Positions 29,249-39,212 of a DNA stretch of 64,000 nt are shown here, piece by piece. This DNA is from an uncultured Paraglaciecola sp. Lineage in GTDB: Bacteria; Pseudomonadota; Gammaproteobacteria; Enterobacterales; Alteromonadaceae. A program made the position numbers and the translations under genes. The stretch's first letter is position 1; each line of letters begins with the position of its first letter. Under the pieces are notes generated by a model. The model worked only from the letters and a program-made list of their open reading frames with translations, was not told the origin of the DNA and did no database searches. The DNA lies in contig CANMKA010000007.1 of the NCBI GenBank assembly GCA_947498355.1, forward strand, positions 85,049-149,048, read 5' to 3'.

Positions 29249-32065
29249 ATGCTGAGAATTATCAATAAGATGCAAAAATTATCACTTTTATCCCTGTTCA
29301 CCTGTTTTTTGCTGTGCACCACTACAACCTTTTCACAAACCAATTCTCATTACGAAAAAGCCCTAAAAGCTTACAATCTTAAAGCTTATGACGAGTCTTA
29401 CATTCATCTAAAAAATGCCCTAAAAGATAACCCATCAGACTTGCCAGCTAAGTTATTAATGGGTGAAATGTTACTCATCAATGGTTATTACGATGCCGCT
29501 AGACTTGAATTTGTGGAGTCTTTAGAGTTGGGGGCAGATCCGAACCTTACCCTTAAGTCTTACGGGAAATCATTAATTCTGACACAAAATTTCGATGATA
29601 TTTTGCTTCTAGAATTTGCTAATTTAAATACCGAAAATAAAGTCGAGTTAAATTTACTCAGGGCCACAGCCCATGCAAATTTAGCAGACACAATCAACGC
29701 AGAAAAAAGCTATTTGCTCGCCCACCAGCTAAAACCCGACAACGTTCGTACTCTAAACAGCTTAGTCACACTTTATCTCAAACAAGGGCGAACCTCAGAG
29801 AGCCAAAAGTACCTTAGCCACTCTTTGGCCATTGATGAGAATTTTGCGAGTACTTGGCGCCTCAAGGGCCTACTCGAAAAGCAACTCAAACAAACTAAAC
29901 AAGCCCTAACGTCCTTTCAACGAGCCTACCAGCTAAACCCTGAAGATCCATTCGTGCTTCGAGCATATGCAGACGGGCTCTGGGCGGAGCGTCAGACGAA
30001 AGAAGCAGAGCGTATCGTCAGCAAAATACTAGAGCAAACGCCAAACGACCCTTATGCAATACTGTTACAAAGTCAAATCTACTCAGCCTCAAATAAAACA
30101 GAAGAAGCTCAACAGCTACTGGGCAAACTCGCCCAAGACTTAACTCTGTTAGACGGCCAAAGTGTGGCGTCAAATATTTCATTGCGTTTTGCCAGTGGCA
30201 TGACAGCCTACTTAACGAACAACTATGAGCAAGCTCTAACCGATATCATTTATTACGTGAATAACTCTGATATAGAAATCAATACGTTAGGTGTCTTGGC
30301 CGATACTTACCTGAAGCTAAATAAGCAAAGAGATGCTTTAAAGTTACTCGAAGCAAACGAAACCTTGGTCATGAAAAACGTCAATATATCACTGCTATTG
30401 TGTGACCTATATTTACAATCAAATCGCGCCTTTAAATGTGAAACCTTAGCGAACGATCTAAAACAACTGTACCCGAGCCAACCAAGAGTAGACTTTGTTA
30501 AGGCCAAAACACTGGTTGCCAGAGGAAAGACCCAAGACGCGATAACGCTGCTCGAAGGCATTGAGCAAAAAGAGTTTCAACATCAAAAATCACTGGCCAT
30601 TGCCCATTTACATTTTCAAATGAATAATTTTGATGCAGCCCAAATTTTGGCAGAAAAACTGCTGATAGACCTCCCCAAAGACATAGACGTATTAAACTTA
30701 AATGTTGCCTTGGCAATAAAGCGCGGCCAATGGCAAGCAGGCCAAGGACTCATTGATAGGATCCTTGCCATCAGTCCAAATTATGTGCCCGCACTATACA
30801 ATCAAGCCAATTTGTTAGCGGCACAAAGCCAATTTCAACCCGCGCTAACTATCATGCAAAATATAGAGAAGAGCAACGGGCTGCAAGCGAATTCCTATTT
30901 ACTCTATGCTGATATATTGTCAGCACTAGAACAAGATGAAGAAGCCATTAATAAACTGCGTTTTGCTTCAAAGCTGGACGATAGCTCAGTGCCACTATCA
31001 GACAAGTTAATTGAGTTATATATCGAAAACGAGAGATTCAAAGAAGCCCTTTGGGAAATAGATACCTACGCGAAAAAAACCTTATCGGACGACAAATATG
31101 TCCTGACCAAAGCCGAGCTAACTTATAAGCTTGGAAAAACTGAAGAAGCTCATGAAATATTGTCTGAACAATACAAAAAATGGCAAGGTAAGCCGGAGTT
31201 TTTGGTTAGACTAAGCCAAACTCAACTGCGGGTGAAAGATTTAGACAGCGTCGAAGTCACGTTACTCAGTGTGCTTGAAGCAACTAACAATCAGTACCTT
31301 CCTGCTCTACTGCAACTTAGTCAGTTATACCGCACAACTAATCGATTACCGCAAAGTATGCGCTATGCTGAAGCCGCCTTAGAAAGTCGTCCAAATGATC
31401 CAGCTGTTTTAGTTGAGCGAGCCCAAATATATATTGCGCAAAATAACGATGACGCGGCACAATCCTTATTATGGAAAGCCATCAAGAACAACCAAAACTA
31501 TTTGCCTGCCTATGCGCAATTGTATCAGTTGAGTAACCGTCAAGTAGGAACTCAACAATTCACACAACATATCGAAGCAAGATTAACTCAAGACAGTAGT
31601 AATCACATTCTACGTAATTTAGTTGCCGATACCTACTTACAAAATAGCCAAAGGATTAAAGCTTTAGGTCACTACCGTATTTTGCAAACTGCTACCCAAT
31701 ATCCCAATATGGCAGCTGTACTCAACAACTTAGCCTTTATTTTAATCGAGCAAGACTTAACAGAAGCATTAACACTGGTTGAACGTGGGTTAGCTCTTGA
31801 TCCAAAGTCAGCAAATCTGGTTGACACTAAAGGCTGGATTACCGCTAAACAAGGGAATTACTCACAAGCCCTTGAGCTGTTAAGACAAGCCTATTCAATG
31901 AACTCAAATGATCCCAATATCCGCTATCACCTAGCCTATACGCTACATAAGCTAGGACGTTCAGAAGAAGCGAAACAAGAGCTAAATCAGGCATTTAAAC
32001 TTGTTCTGCCTTTTTCTCAAGAGACTCAAGCCAAATTACTACTCGAAGAGTTAAATAAAATTTAA
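29249..32065 (+). CDS. PrsT-like TPR-repeat protein of a PEP-CTERM system (copy 2)
   Basis: The 938-residue product is a paralogue of the TPR protein at 25237, with the same order: signal peptide, then TPR repeats across nearly the whole length. Parallel segments include the N-terminal HYEKALKAYNLKAYDESYIHLKNAL against the first copy's YEQALQSYQQQKYDEAYVYLKNSL, and a near-identical C-terminal region (copy 1 SIRYHIAYTLNKLSR, copy 2 NIRYHLAYTLHKLGR). The exact start is uncertain: an ATG at 29270 also gives a good signal peptide. No lipobox Cys. Role inferred as a periplasmic partner of the adjacent PEP-CTERM protein. Confidence 0.75.
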   Translation: MLRIINKMQKLSLLSLFTCFLLCTTTTFSQTNSHYEKALKAYNLKAYDESYIHLKNALKDNPSDLPAKLLMGEMLLINGYYDAARLEFVESLELGADPNLTLKSYGKSLILTQNFDDILLLEFANLNTENKVELNLLRATAHANLADTINAEKSYLLAHQLKPDNVRTLNSLVTLYLKQGRTSESQKYLSHSLAIDENFASTWRLKGLLEKQLKQTKQALTSFQRAYQLNPEDPFVLRAYADGLWAERQTKEAERIVSKILEQTPNDPYAILLQSQIYSASNKTEEAQQLLGKLAQDLTLLDGQSVASNISLRFASGMTAYLTNNYEQALTDIIYYVNNSDIEINTLGVLADTYLKLNKQRDALKLLEANETLVMKNVNISLLLCDLYLQSNRAFKCETLANDLKQLYPSQPRVDFVKAKTLVARGKTQDAITLLEGIEQKEFQHQKSLAIAHLHFQMNNFDAAQILAEKLLIDLPKDIDVLNLNVALAIKRGQWQAGQGLIDRILAISPNYVPALYNQANLLAAQSQFQPALTIMQNIEKSNGLQANSYLLYADILSALEQDEEAINKLRFASKLDDSSVPLSDKLIELYIENERFKEALWEIDTYAKKTLSDDKYVLTKAELTYKLGKTEEAHEILSEQYKKWQGKPEFLVRLSQTQLRVKDLDSVEVTLLSVLEATNNQYLPALLQLSQLYRTTNRLPQSMRYAEAALESRPNDPAVLVERAQIYIAQNNDDAAQSLLWKAIKNNQNYLPAYAQLYQLSNRQVGTQQFTQHIEARLTQDSSNHILRNLVADTYLQNSQRIKALGHYRILQTATQYPNMAAVLNNLAFILIEQDLTEALTLVERGLALDPKSANLVDTKGWITAKQGNYSQALELLRQAYSMNSNDPNIRYHLAYTLHKLGRSEEAKQELNQAFKLVLPFSQETQAKLLLEELNKI

Positions 32066-32208
32066 ATCGCACAAGAGGCTAGCTAAAGGCTTTATACAGA
32101 TGGTATTACACAGTTATATAAAACTATACCTATGTAAGCCCTTGGCGATTTATCGTTACTCATCAAAGTAATACACTCCTTCCAAATAACGTTTAATTGG
32201 GAAGGAAA

Positions 32209-33033
32209 ATGAATTTGTCGCCGAAGGTTTTCGCATCAAAGTTAGTGGCTTCGTGCTTATTCGCCACAACCCTTTTTTCATTCAGTGCTAGCGCATCGAT
32301 TAATGTTTTGGATTTCGATTCGTTTAGAGACGGGCAGATTATTGACAACGAGTACATATCGAACTTCGGTGTGTCTATCTCTAGTGTCAACTACAAAGGC
32401 AGAAACCCAAACATTATAGGAAGACAAGTAGCTTTCAATACATTGAATGACCGCTCTAGAGATAATGACTTAGAGTTTAACAATCGTCACAACGACTACA
32501 AGTTTAGCTACACTGCACTCAACCTTCCCGGTTACCTTGGCAGCAATAATCCTGGCAATATTTTGATACTTCAAGAAAATGGCAAAGGCTGTGGAGATGG
32601 AATTTGTGATAAACCTGATGATGAAGGTTCTCGGGCAGCAGGGTATTTTGAATTCCGATTTTCAAGCTTAGTAAACATTTTAAACTTGGACTTTTTCGAT
32701 GTTGAAGAGCAAAGAGGACAATTGGCTAAATATTCTGCTATCCAATTTTTTGATGGTGTTGATAACGAAATACACAAAAATCATTTCATCCCGAGCATGG
32801 GAGACGGTGAGTTTGTCAGACAAAGCTTTACTGGGATTACAGGCGTAAAAAGGTTAGTACTCAACTTGCCAGGTTCGGGAGGAATTGACAATTTAGCATT
32901 CGAAGCCCATTCAGGTGCAGCAGAAGTGCCCGCACCTGCCAGCCTAGCCCTATTATCCTTTGGCGTGTTGTTCGCGTTTAGACGAAAAATCAGTCGGGCT
33001 TGGCAAGCTAACAACGAGTCTACCCAATTGTAG
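32209..33033 (+). CDS. PEP-CTERM-type secreted protein (paralogue B of the TPR module)
   Basis: The 274-residue protein has a signal peptide (about residues 1-26, cleaved near SASA), a mature domain starting INVLDFDS and sharing DLEFNN, AGYFEFRF and VKRLVLNLPGSG with the protein at 28325. It ends in a VPAP motif, a hydrophobic segment and an RRKISR tail. GGAAGG lies a few bases before the ATG at 32209. Unlike the two other PEP-CTERM genes of this block, I found no sigma-54 element upstream. It follows TPR copy 2, repeating the module pattern. Confidence 0.78.
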   Translation: MNLSPKVFASKLVASCLFATTLFSFSASASINVLDFDSFRDGQIIDNEYISNFGVSISSVNYKGRNPNIIGRQVAFNTLNDRSRDNDLEFNNRHNDYKFSYTALNLPGYLGSNNPGNILILQENGKGCGDGICDKPDDEGSRAAGYFEFRFSSLVNILNLDFFDVEEQRGQLAKYSAIQFFDGVDNEIHKNHFIPSMGDGEFVRQSFTGITGVKRLVLNLPGSGGIDNLAFEAHSGAAEVPAPASLALLSFGVLFAFRRKISRAWQANNESTQL

Positions 33034-33095
33034 CTATTGGAGTATCACTAGAGCTGCCCTTATCTGGGTTGGTTTTTATTGGTTTACCGTAAAAC

Positions 33096-33124
33096 AAAAA
33101 TACCGCTAAACAGCGGTATTTTTT
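33096..33124. terminator. Probably bidirectional terminator between the PEP-CTERM gene and clpB
   Basis: AAAAATACCGCT and AGCGGTATTTTT form a symmetric hairpin with runs of As and Ts on both sides, and the neighbouring genes converge on it. Confidence 0.85.
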
Positions 33125-33165
33125 ATTTTGAGCATTGGCAATAAAAGCAATGCAGACAGTAAGAC

Positions 33166-35736
33166 CTACTCTATTATTAGTTGTCCGTCTCGCTCGTCAA
33201 CCGTGATGGTCGAGTTTTGCCCCAAGCTACCACTCAAGATCTTTTGAGCCAATGGATTTTCTAATTCAGTTTGAATGGCTCGTTTCAATGGACGCGCTCC
33301 ATACACGGGATCAAATCCAGCCTCAGCAAGCCTGTCTAAGGCTCGCGCCGACAAGGCTAAATGTAACCCACGTTCTGCAAGCCTTTGTTTTAGGGTGAGC
33401 AATTGAATCTTAGCAATTTCGGCTATCTGCTCTTTACCTAAAGGATGGAAGACGACTGTGTCATCAATTCTATTTAAAAACTCTGGCCTGAAGTGACCCA
33501 CTACCGCCTCCATAACCAACGCCTTAAGACTCGGATAATCATTATCTTGGCTAGCTTCCTGGATAATGTCTGAGCCTAAGTTTGAGGTCATTATGATCAC
33601 AGTATTTTTAAAGTCTACCGTGCGCCCCTGACCATCTGTCAAACGTCCATCGTCTAACACCTGAAGTAAGATGTTAAATACATCTGGATGGGCTTTTTCT
33701 ACCTCATCTAATAAAATAACCGAGTAAGGTTTGCGCCGCACAGCTTCAGTCAGGTATCCCCCCTCTTCGTACCCCACATAGCCCGGAGGAGCGCCAACTA
33801 AACGCGATACTGAGTGTTTTTCCATAAACTCAGACATATCAATACGTACCATAGCGTCTTGGGTATCGAATAAAAAATGCGCTAAGGTTTTACATAGCTC
33901 AGTCTTACCTACTCCCGTGGGGCCCAAAAACAAGAATGAGCCAATAGGCCGATTTGGATCAGACAAACCCGCCCGAGAGCGACGAATAGCATTCGAAACA
34001 GACGTGACTGCTTCTTTTTGCCCTATCACCTTGTCATGCAGCACGCTCTCCATTGACAAAAGTTTTGCTTTTTCACCTTCAAGCATCTTACTGACAGGAA
34101 TTCCTGTCCAGCGCGAAAGAACATCTGCAATTTCATTATCGGTAACCCTATTTTTAAGTAAGGTGGTCTCTTGTGTCTCAGACTCGGACGCCAACTCTAA
34201 TTTGGCTTCTAACTCTGGAATTCGGCCATATTGTAATTCAGACATACGACTGAGATCCGAGGCTCGTCTGGCAATTTCCAAATCTAATTTAGCTTGCTCC
34301 AACTCGGAACGTATCGATTGTGTGCCTTGCATGGCTTCCTTTTCAGACACCCAGACTTTTTCAAGCTCTCGATACTTAATCTCGGCTTGTTCACGCTCAA
34401 GTTCGATTGCTTCTAGGCGTTTATGGCTAGCCTCATCTTTTTCTTTCGCTAGGGCTTGTTCCTCGAGTTTTAATTGGATAACGCGACGCTCTAATCTATC
34501 CATATCTTCCGGCTTTGAATCCATCTGCAAGCGAATACTTGAAGCAGCTTCATCAATTAAATCAATGGCCTTATCGGGCAATTGCCGGTCGCTAATGTAG
34601 CGATGTGATAGAGAAGCCGCAGCGACGATGGCAGGATCAGTAATTTCCACAGAATGATGCAACTCATAGCGCTCTTTTAACCCACGCAAGATAGCAATGG
34701 TGTCTTCAACACTTGGTTCATCTACTAAAACTTTTTGAAACCTTCGCTCTAGGGCAGCATCTTTTTCTATGTATTGACGATATTCGTCTAGGGTAGTCGC
34801 GCCCACGCAGTGCAGCTCACCACGTGCTAGGGCAGGCTTGAGCATATTACCTGCATCCATTGCACCTTCACCTTTACCCGCGCCCACCATAGTATGCAAT
34901 TCGTCGATAAACAGGATCACCCGCCCCTCTTCTTTGCTTAGTTCATTTAAAACAGCCTTAAGACGCTCCTCAAATTCCCCTCTAAATTTGGCTCCTGCAA
35001 CTAAGGCCCCCATATCGAGGGCTAAAACGCGTTTATTTTTAAGGCCTTCTGGTACCTCTGAATTAATAATACGCTGCGCCAATCCCTCGGCTATGGCGGT
35101 TTTACCCACTCCAGGTTCACCAATTAATACGGGATTATTTTTGGTTCGTCTTTGCAAAACTTGTATGGTTCGACGAATTTCATCGTCTCGTCCAATAACC
35201 GGATCAAGTTTGCCTTGCTCTGCTCGTTCAGTTAAATCAGTGGTAAATTTATCAAGAGCCTGACGCACATCTTCTGCGTTAGGATCAGTCACTTTTTGAC
35301 CGCCACGCATCTTCTCTATGGCCTGCTCAATTGACTCTGTAGTGGCACCCAACCCTTTTAATAATTCACCCAAGGTGCCCTTGTCTTGTAGGGCTGCCAG
35401 TACAAACACCTCAGACGTAATGTAATCATCTTTGCGTTTTTGCGCCAGCTTGTCACTGAGGTTAAGAAGGGTAACCGTACTCTTGGCCAACTGCACATCT
35501 CCGCCTGTACCGTCAACCTTTGGAAAACGATCCAAGGCTTCAGCCAAAGCTGAGCGTAAGCTGTTAACATTGATTTTAGCCGCATCGAACAAAGGACGAA
35601 CCGTGCCACCTTGTTGGTTTAGCAAAGCCGTCATTAAATGCACTGGCTCTATGTATTGGTGATCTCTACCCAAGGCAAGAGATTGTGCATCTGAAATGGC
35701 TACTTGAAATTTACTGGTAAAACTATCTAATCGCAT
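33166..35736 (-). CDS. clpB: ATP-dependent disaggregase chaperone ClpB
   Basis: ClpB is a hexameric AAA+ chaperone that, with DnaK, threads aggregated proteins. The 856-residue product has the Clp N domain (about 1-145), the first AAA+ domain with Walker A GEPGVGKT (206-213), the long coiled-coil middle domain (about 400-530) and the second AAA+ domain with Walker A GPTGVGKT near 605. No protease-binding IGF/L loop of ClpA is present, which supports ClpB. It has a predicted sigma-32 promoter and converges on the PEP-CTERM block. Confidence 0.96.
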   Translation of the reverse strand: MRLDSFTSKFQVAISDAQSLALGRDHQYIEPVHLMTALLNQQGGTVRPLFDAAKINVNSLRSALAEALDRFPKVDGTGGDVQLAKSTVTLLNLSDKLAQKRKDDYITSEVFVLAALQDKGTLGELLKGLGATTESIEQAIEKMRGGQKVTDPNAEDVRQALDKFTTDLTERAEQGKLDPVIGRDDEIRRTIQVLQRRTKNNPVLIGEPGVGKTAIAEGLAQRIINSEVPEGLKNKRVLALDMGALVAGAKFRGEFEERLKAVLNELSKEEGRVILFIDELHTMVGAGKGEGAMDAGNMLKPALARGELHCVGATTLDEYRQYIEKDAALERRFQKVLVDEPSVEDTIAILRGLKERYELHHSVEITDPAIVAAASLSHRYISDRQLPDKAIDLIDEAASSIRLQMDSKPEDMDRLERRVIQLKLEEQALAKEKDEASHKRLEAIELEREQAEIKYRELEKVWVSEKEAMQGTQSIRSELEQAKLDLEIARRASDLSRMSELQYGRIPELEAKLELASESETQETTLLKNRVTDNEIADVLSRWTGIPVSKMLEGEKAKLLSMESVLHDKVIGQKEAVTSVSNAIRRSRAGLSDPNRPIGSFLFLGPTGVGKTELCKTLAHFLFDTQDAMVRIDMSEFMEKHSVSRLVGAPPGYVGYEEGGYLTEAVRRKPYSVILLDEVEKAHPDVFNILLQVLDDGRLTDGQGRTVDFKNTVIIMTSNLGSDIIQEASQDNDYPSLKALVMEAVVGHFRPEFLNRIDDTVVFHPLGKEQIAEIAKIQLLTLKQRLAERGLHLALSARALDRLAEAGFDPVYGARPLKRAIQTELENPLAQKILSGSLGQNSTITVDERDGQLIIE

Positions 35737-35772
35737 AATAACTCTCTCAATTATGACTTATCTATGCCCCTG

Positions 35773-35801
35773 TTATGGGTACGTTTTTTAGACGGTTCAA
35801 T
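35773..35801 (-). promoter_or_regulatory. Sigma-32 (heat-shock) type promoter of clpB
   Basis: On the minus strand ATTGAAC (35801-35795) resembles the -35 element and ACCCATAA (35780-35773) the -10 element CCCAT. The gap of about 14-15 bases is within the range for sigma-32. The clpB ATG lies about 35 bp downstream, as expected for a heat-shock gene. Confidence 0.6.
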
Positions 35802-35858
35802 AGCTCAACCTTAAAACATGACTTTATACACGGATAAATTTGGAACAAAAAGTTGGGG

Positions 35859-36647
35859 TTAATTCAGGTAGATTGCACTGACCATGCGCCCTGTGCTGAT
35901 GTGGCCTTGACTGGTTAAATTTCCTTGGTGGGTAGCACGCCTGTGAGAAAAAAAACGCTGCTCATCTTGATAAGTACAATGTTCACCACCGTATATCTGA
36001 GAGATCCCGAGAGCTCTCAACTTAGTCTTTGCAATGCAAAATATATCCATAAGATATTTAGGATGCTTTACATGTTTTTTTTCTCGAAACCCTTGAGGAT
36101 AGTGTGCAAAGGCGTCTTTTACGTCTTGGCCAACCTCGAAGTGGTTAGCGCCAATGGCGGGCCCTAGCCATACCAGTATGTCTTGGCGCTCGCAGTCAAA
36201 CTGCTCAATACACGCTTCAATTATTCCTCCGGCTAAACCTCGCCAGCCTGCATGCACCGCAGCTACCATATTTCCTTGCTTATTACATAGTAGAACGGGG
36301 AGGCAATCTGCGGTCATAACCGCACAAACTTGATGGGGTTGCTGAGTATATGCACAGTCAGCTTCTAGGCTGTCATTGACTAGTGAAGTCAGGTTAATAG
36401 GCAAGTTAACACAGGCATTACTATGAGTTTGCTTCAACCAAAGCATGTTTTTAGAGTGAGGAAGTAAGCTGCGGTTACGATCAACAGATACGGGGTTATC
36501 ACCAACATGCTTACCTACGTTTAGTCCATTAAACGGTGCCCGACTTACGCCTCCTATACGTGTGGTTGAATAAGCCACCACGTTGGCGGGAGCTGGCCAA
36601 CTTGGGCGAATAAATGAGCAGTCATCAAGGCTAGTTAAAGAAGACAT
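35859..36647 (-). CDS. pgeF: Peptidoglycan editing factor (laccase-domain, DUF152)
   Basis: The 262-residue protein belongs to the YfiH/PgeF family, which in E. coli removes misincorporated serine-containing precursors from peptidoglycan synthesis. It shows the STTRIGGVSRAPFNGLNVG start and the zinc/copper-site histidines in MTADCLPVLL...AAVHAGWRGLAGG. The ATG at 36647 lies 5 bp after rluD; a GTG at 36665 would overlap rluD. The tight spacing argues for an operon with rluD, as in enterobacteria. Confidence 0.9.
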   Translation of the reverse strand: MSSLTSLDDCSFIRPSWPAPANVVAYSTTRIGGVSRAPFNGLNVGKHVGDNPVSVDRNRSLLPHSKNMLWLKQTHSNACVNLPINLTSLVNDSLEADCAYTQQPHQVCAVMTADCLPVLLCNKQGNMVAAVHAGWRGLAGGIIEACIEQFDCERQDILVWLGPAIGANHFEVGQDVKDAFAHYPQGFREKKHVKHPKYLMDIFCIAKTKLRALGISQIYGGEHCTYQDEQRFFSHRRATHQGNLTSQGHISTGRMVSAIYLN

Positions 36648-36651
36648 TTGT

Positions 36652-37635
36652 CTAGTCTTGTTCACTACCGTGTAGCGCTTTGTCTTGTTTTAGCACATCA
36701 AGTAACTGCCGGAAGTCTTCAGGTAAAGGGGCTTTCCAACTTAACCATTCACCAGTGATGGGGTGAGACAACTCTAGCTGCACGGCATGCAGAGCTTGAC
36801 GATTAAAGCCTCGCAGCATATCTATCATATCTTGGCTGCATGCTTTGGGAGGCTTGGGCCGGCCGCCATAAGCCTTATCGCCAACCAAAGGATAGTGCAA
36901 ATGAGACATATGCACTCGAATTTGATGAGTTCTACCAGATTCTAATTTGAGCCTTAAGTGAGTATGAGCACGAAATTTTTCCATTACGCGGTAATGGGTC
37001 ATGGCCGGTTTTCCTGACTCTCGTACCGCCATATTGGTTCGCTTAGTTGGATGTCTACCTATGGGTTGATCGACGGTTCCACCTGCCACCATAGTACCAA
37101 TTACAACGGCTTCGTACTCTCGACTAATTTCTCTAGCTTGAAGTTGCTCAACTAAGTGCGTTTGGGCTGGAATAGTTTTAGCCACCACCATCAAGCCTGT
37201 GGTGTCTTTATCTAGTCGGTGTACTATGCCTGCACGAGGCACATTCGCGATATCGGGAACATGGTTAAGAAGCGCATTTAACACCGTTCCATCACCATTC
37301 CCTGCTCCTGGGTGAACCACTAAGTTCATAGGCTTATTGATAACCAAAATATGTTCATCTTCGTAAACAATATCAAGCTCAATATCTTGGCCTTTGTGCT
37401 GAACTTGAATTTCAATATGGGCGTCTATTTCAACCTCTTCCTCACCGATCAATTTCTCTCTCGGTTTGTTTGAAATAACCCCATCAACTTTGACGCGATC
37501 AGCCAAAATCCACTCTTTGATGCGAGATCTTGAATAATCAGGGAACATTTCGGCTAAAGCTTGATCTAATCGTTTACCAAGAAGAGTATCTGGCACAGTA
37601 GCCTGAAGATGCAGTTTTTCGACGGGGGTGGTCAT
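36652..37635 (-). CDS. rluD: 23S rRNA pseudouridine synthase RluD
   Basis: RluD makes pseudouridines in helix 69 of 23S rRNA. The 327-residue protein has an N-terminal S4 domain (about 18-80), then the catalytic domain with D142 in the HRLDKDTTGL motif. The ATG at 37635 has AGGA upstream; a GTG at 37662 would add nine residues. Length matches E. coli. It lies divergent to bamD, a conserved gammaproteobacterial arrangement. Confidence 0.95.
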   Translation of the reverse strand: MTTPVEKLHLQATVPDTLLGKRLDQALAEMFPDYSRSRIKEWILADRVKVDGVISNKPREKLIGEEEVEIDAHIEIQVQHKGQDIELDIVYEDEHILVINKPMNLVVHPGAGNGDGTVLNALLNHVPDIANVPRAGIVHRLDKDTTGLMVVAKTIPAQTHLVEQLQAREISREYEAVVIGTMVAGGTVDQPIGRHPTKRTNMAVRESGKPAMTHYRVMEKFRAHTHLRLKLESGRTHQIRVHMSHLHYPLVGDKAYGGRPKPPKACSQDMIDMLRGFNRQALHAVQLELSHPITGEWLSWKAPLPEDFRQLLDVLKQDKALHGSEQD

Positions 37636-37804
37636 GCTTTGCGTATCCTGAATGTTTTTCACAGCGATTTATATGTGCATAGGCCCATTTGCTGGGGTAG
37701 AATGCGGAGAATTGTTTTTAAGCAGTGCGTATTCTACCTAATTTTAAGACGCAATGAAGCAAGCATGTTCAAACGAATAAGAAATTAGAGATAAAAAAAT
37801 CCAT

Positions 37805-38578
37805 ATGATAAGCAAAAAGCAGTTAAAACAAATAGCCATAGTGAATGCCTTAGTCATACTTGCAGGCTGTTCATCAGCCCCAGACGAGTTAGACGCGCAA
37901 TTGGTTTTAAAAACCAAAGGTGCTCAGGGCCTATACGATCAAGCTAAATCCAAATTACAGCAAGGCAACTATACAGCCGCAACGGAAGCCCTTAGCGAAC
38001 TAGATTCCCGTTTCCCATTTGGGCCTTTGGCCAACCAAGTTCAACTCGATCTTATTTACGGCTACTACAAAGGTGGTCAAATTGAAGAAGGCTTAGCCAT
38101 AATCGATCGTTTTTTGCGCCTCAATCCCAACCATTCTGATGTAGATTATGCTTTGTATATGCGCGGCCTTACCAACATGGAAATAGACAGCAATCTTTTT
38201 CAAGATATTATTGGAATTGATCGTTCTGACCGTGATCCCAGTAGTGCTAGAGAAGCGTTTAATGATTTTCGTCAACTTATAGAGAAATACCCAGACAGTA
38301 AATATGCAGCTGACGCGCAAAAACGCATGTTGCATATTAAAAGTCGGTTAGCAAAATACGAAATAGCCGTTGCGAGGTATTATATGAGACGAGATGCATA
38401 TGTGGCTGCTGCGAATAGAGGTAGATACGTACTTCAACATTATTCAGATACAGACTTCGTTCAAGAAGCCTTAGAGATAATGGTAGAATGTTACGACCAA
38501 CTCGACTTAGATGAACTGAAAAACAACGCAATGAAAACGTTGAAACTCAATTATCCGAATAGTAGTTTTATCAGTTAA
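37805..38578 (+). CDS. bamD: Outer membrane assembly lipoprotein BamD
   Basis: BamD is the essential TPR lipoprotein of the BAM complex that folds outer-membrane proteins. The 257-residue protein has a lipoprotein signal with LAGC (C22) and five TPR-like helix pairs, including the conserved FPFGPLANQVQLDLIYGYYK segment. It lies divergent to rluD, as in other gammaproteobacteria, and ends at a strong terminator. Confidence 0.95.
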   Translation: MISKKQLKQIAIVNALVILAGCSSAPDELDAQLVLKTKGAQGLYDQAKSKLQQGNYTAATEALSELDSRFPFGPLANQVQLDLIYGYYKGGQIEEGLAIIDRFLRLNPNHSDVDYALYMRGLTNMEIDSNLFQDIIGIDRSDRDPSSAREAFNDFRQLIEKYPDSKYAADAQKRMLHIKSRLAKYEIAVARYYMRRDAYVAAANRGRYVLQHYSDTDFVQEALEIMVECYDQLDLDELKNNAMKTLKLNYPNSSFIS

Positions 38579-38601
38579 CCTAAGTTCTCAGCAATCAATT
38601 G

Positions 38602-38626
38602 AAACGCGCCATTTGGCGCGTTTTTT
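38602..38626 (+). terminator. Rho-independent terminator after bamD
   Basis: A hairpin of AAACGCGCC and GGCGCGTTT with a 4-base loop, followed by Ts, starting 24 bp after the stop. Confidence 0.92.
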
Positions 38627-38661
38627 ATTTCTATTTGATACATGGCTTGTGAGGTAACACT

Positions 38662-39174
38662 ATGACGATTTACGGTAAACTTTTAGCCTGGGTGGTGCTT
38701 TTAGCAGGATTACCAAACGTTACTTTATCTAATCCCGTTAAAAATTTAAAACCGGTAGGTGAAGCGAGGTTAACCGTGTATTTTTGGAAAGTTTATGACG
38801 CGACTTTACATACAGCCAACGGTCAATATAGCCAAGGTCAAACTCCCCTCACGTTAACTATCAATTACCTTCGTGACATCGATAGTACGGATTTAATCAA
38901 ACAAACCCGAGAAGAATGGCAAAGCCTTAAGGTAAGCGAAGAGAAAATTGATGTTTGGCTGCCCAAATTAACCCAAATATTCCCTGACATTGAAAAAGGT
39001 GACACCTTAGCGTTACATATAGACGATCAGCAGGTGAGCCATTTTTACTTCAATCAAAATGCGCTAGGCGAAATCGAAGATCCTTTGTTTGGTGAGCAAT
39101 TTGTACGGATATGGTTAGACGAAAATTGTAGCTATCCTAAAACCTGCAAAAAATTGAGAGGAGAGTCTGATTAA
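38662..39174 (+). CDS. Chalcone isomerase-like secreted protein
   Basis: The 170-residue protein has a signal peptide (about 1-23, ending TLS) and a mature domain matching the bacterial chalcone-isomerase-like fold. Visible segments are VGEARLTVYFWKVYDATLH, LTINYLRDIDSTDLIKQTREEW and IWLDENCSYP. The plant reaction is not implied; bacterial members are periplasmic proteins of unknown role. It stands alone, with bamD's terminator before it and nadE convergent after it. Confidence 0.75.
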   Translation: MTIYGKLLAWVVLLAGLPNVTLSNPVKNLKPVGEARLTVYFWKVYDATLHTANGQYSQGQTPLTLTINYLRDIDSTDLIKQTREEWQSLKVSEEKIDVWLPKLTQIFPDIEKGDTLALHIDDQQVSHFYFNQNALGEIEDPLFGEQFVRIWLDENCSYPKTCKKLRGESD

Positions 39175-39212
39175 AACATCAGACTCTTTGTTCAATATCG
39201 CTAAATCCAATT

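Noticed and set aside
32144..32165. TTGGC at 32144 as a sigma-54 element for the third PEP-CTERM gene
   Set aside because: The GC expected 12 bases after the GG is missing.
24257..33033. CRISPR-like or tandem DNA repeats in the TPR genes
   Set aside because: The repeats are at protein level (TPR helices) and not identical in DNA, and no spacer-repeat pattern is present.
33917..34600. 227-residue ORF on the plus strand inside clpB
   Set aside because: It is antisense to the well-conserved clpB and has no recognisable domain or ribosome-binding site; it reflects codon bias of clpB.
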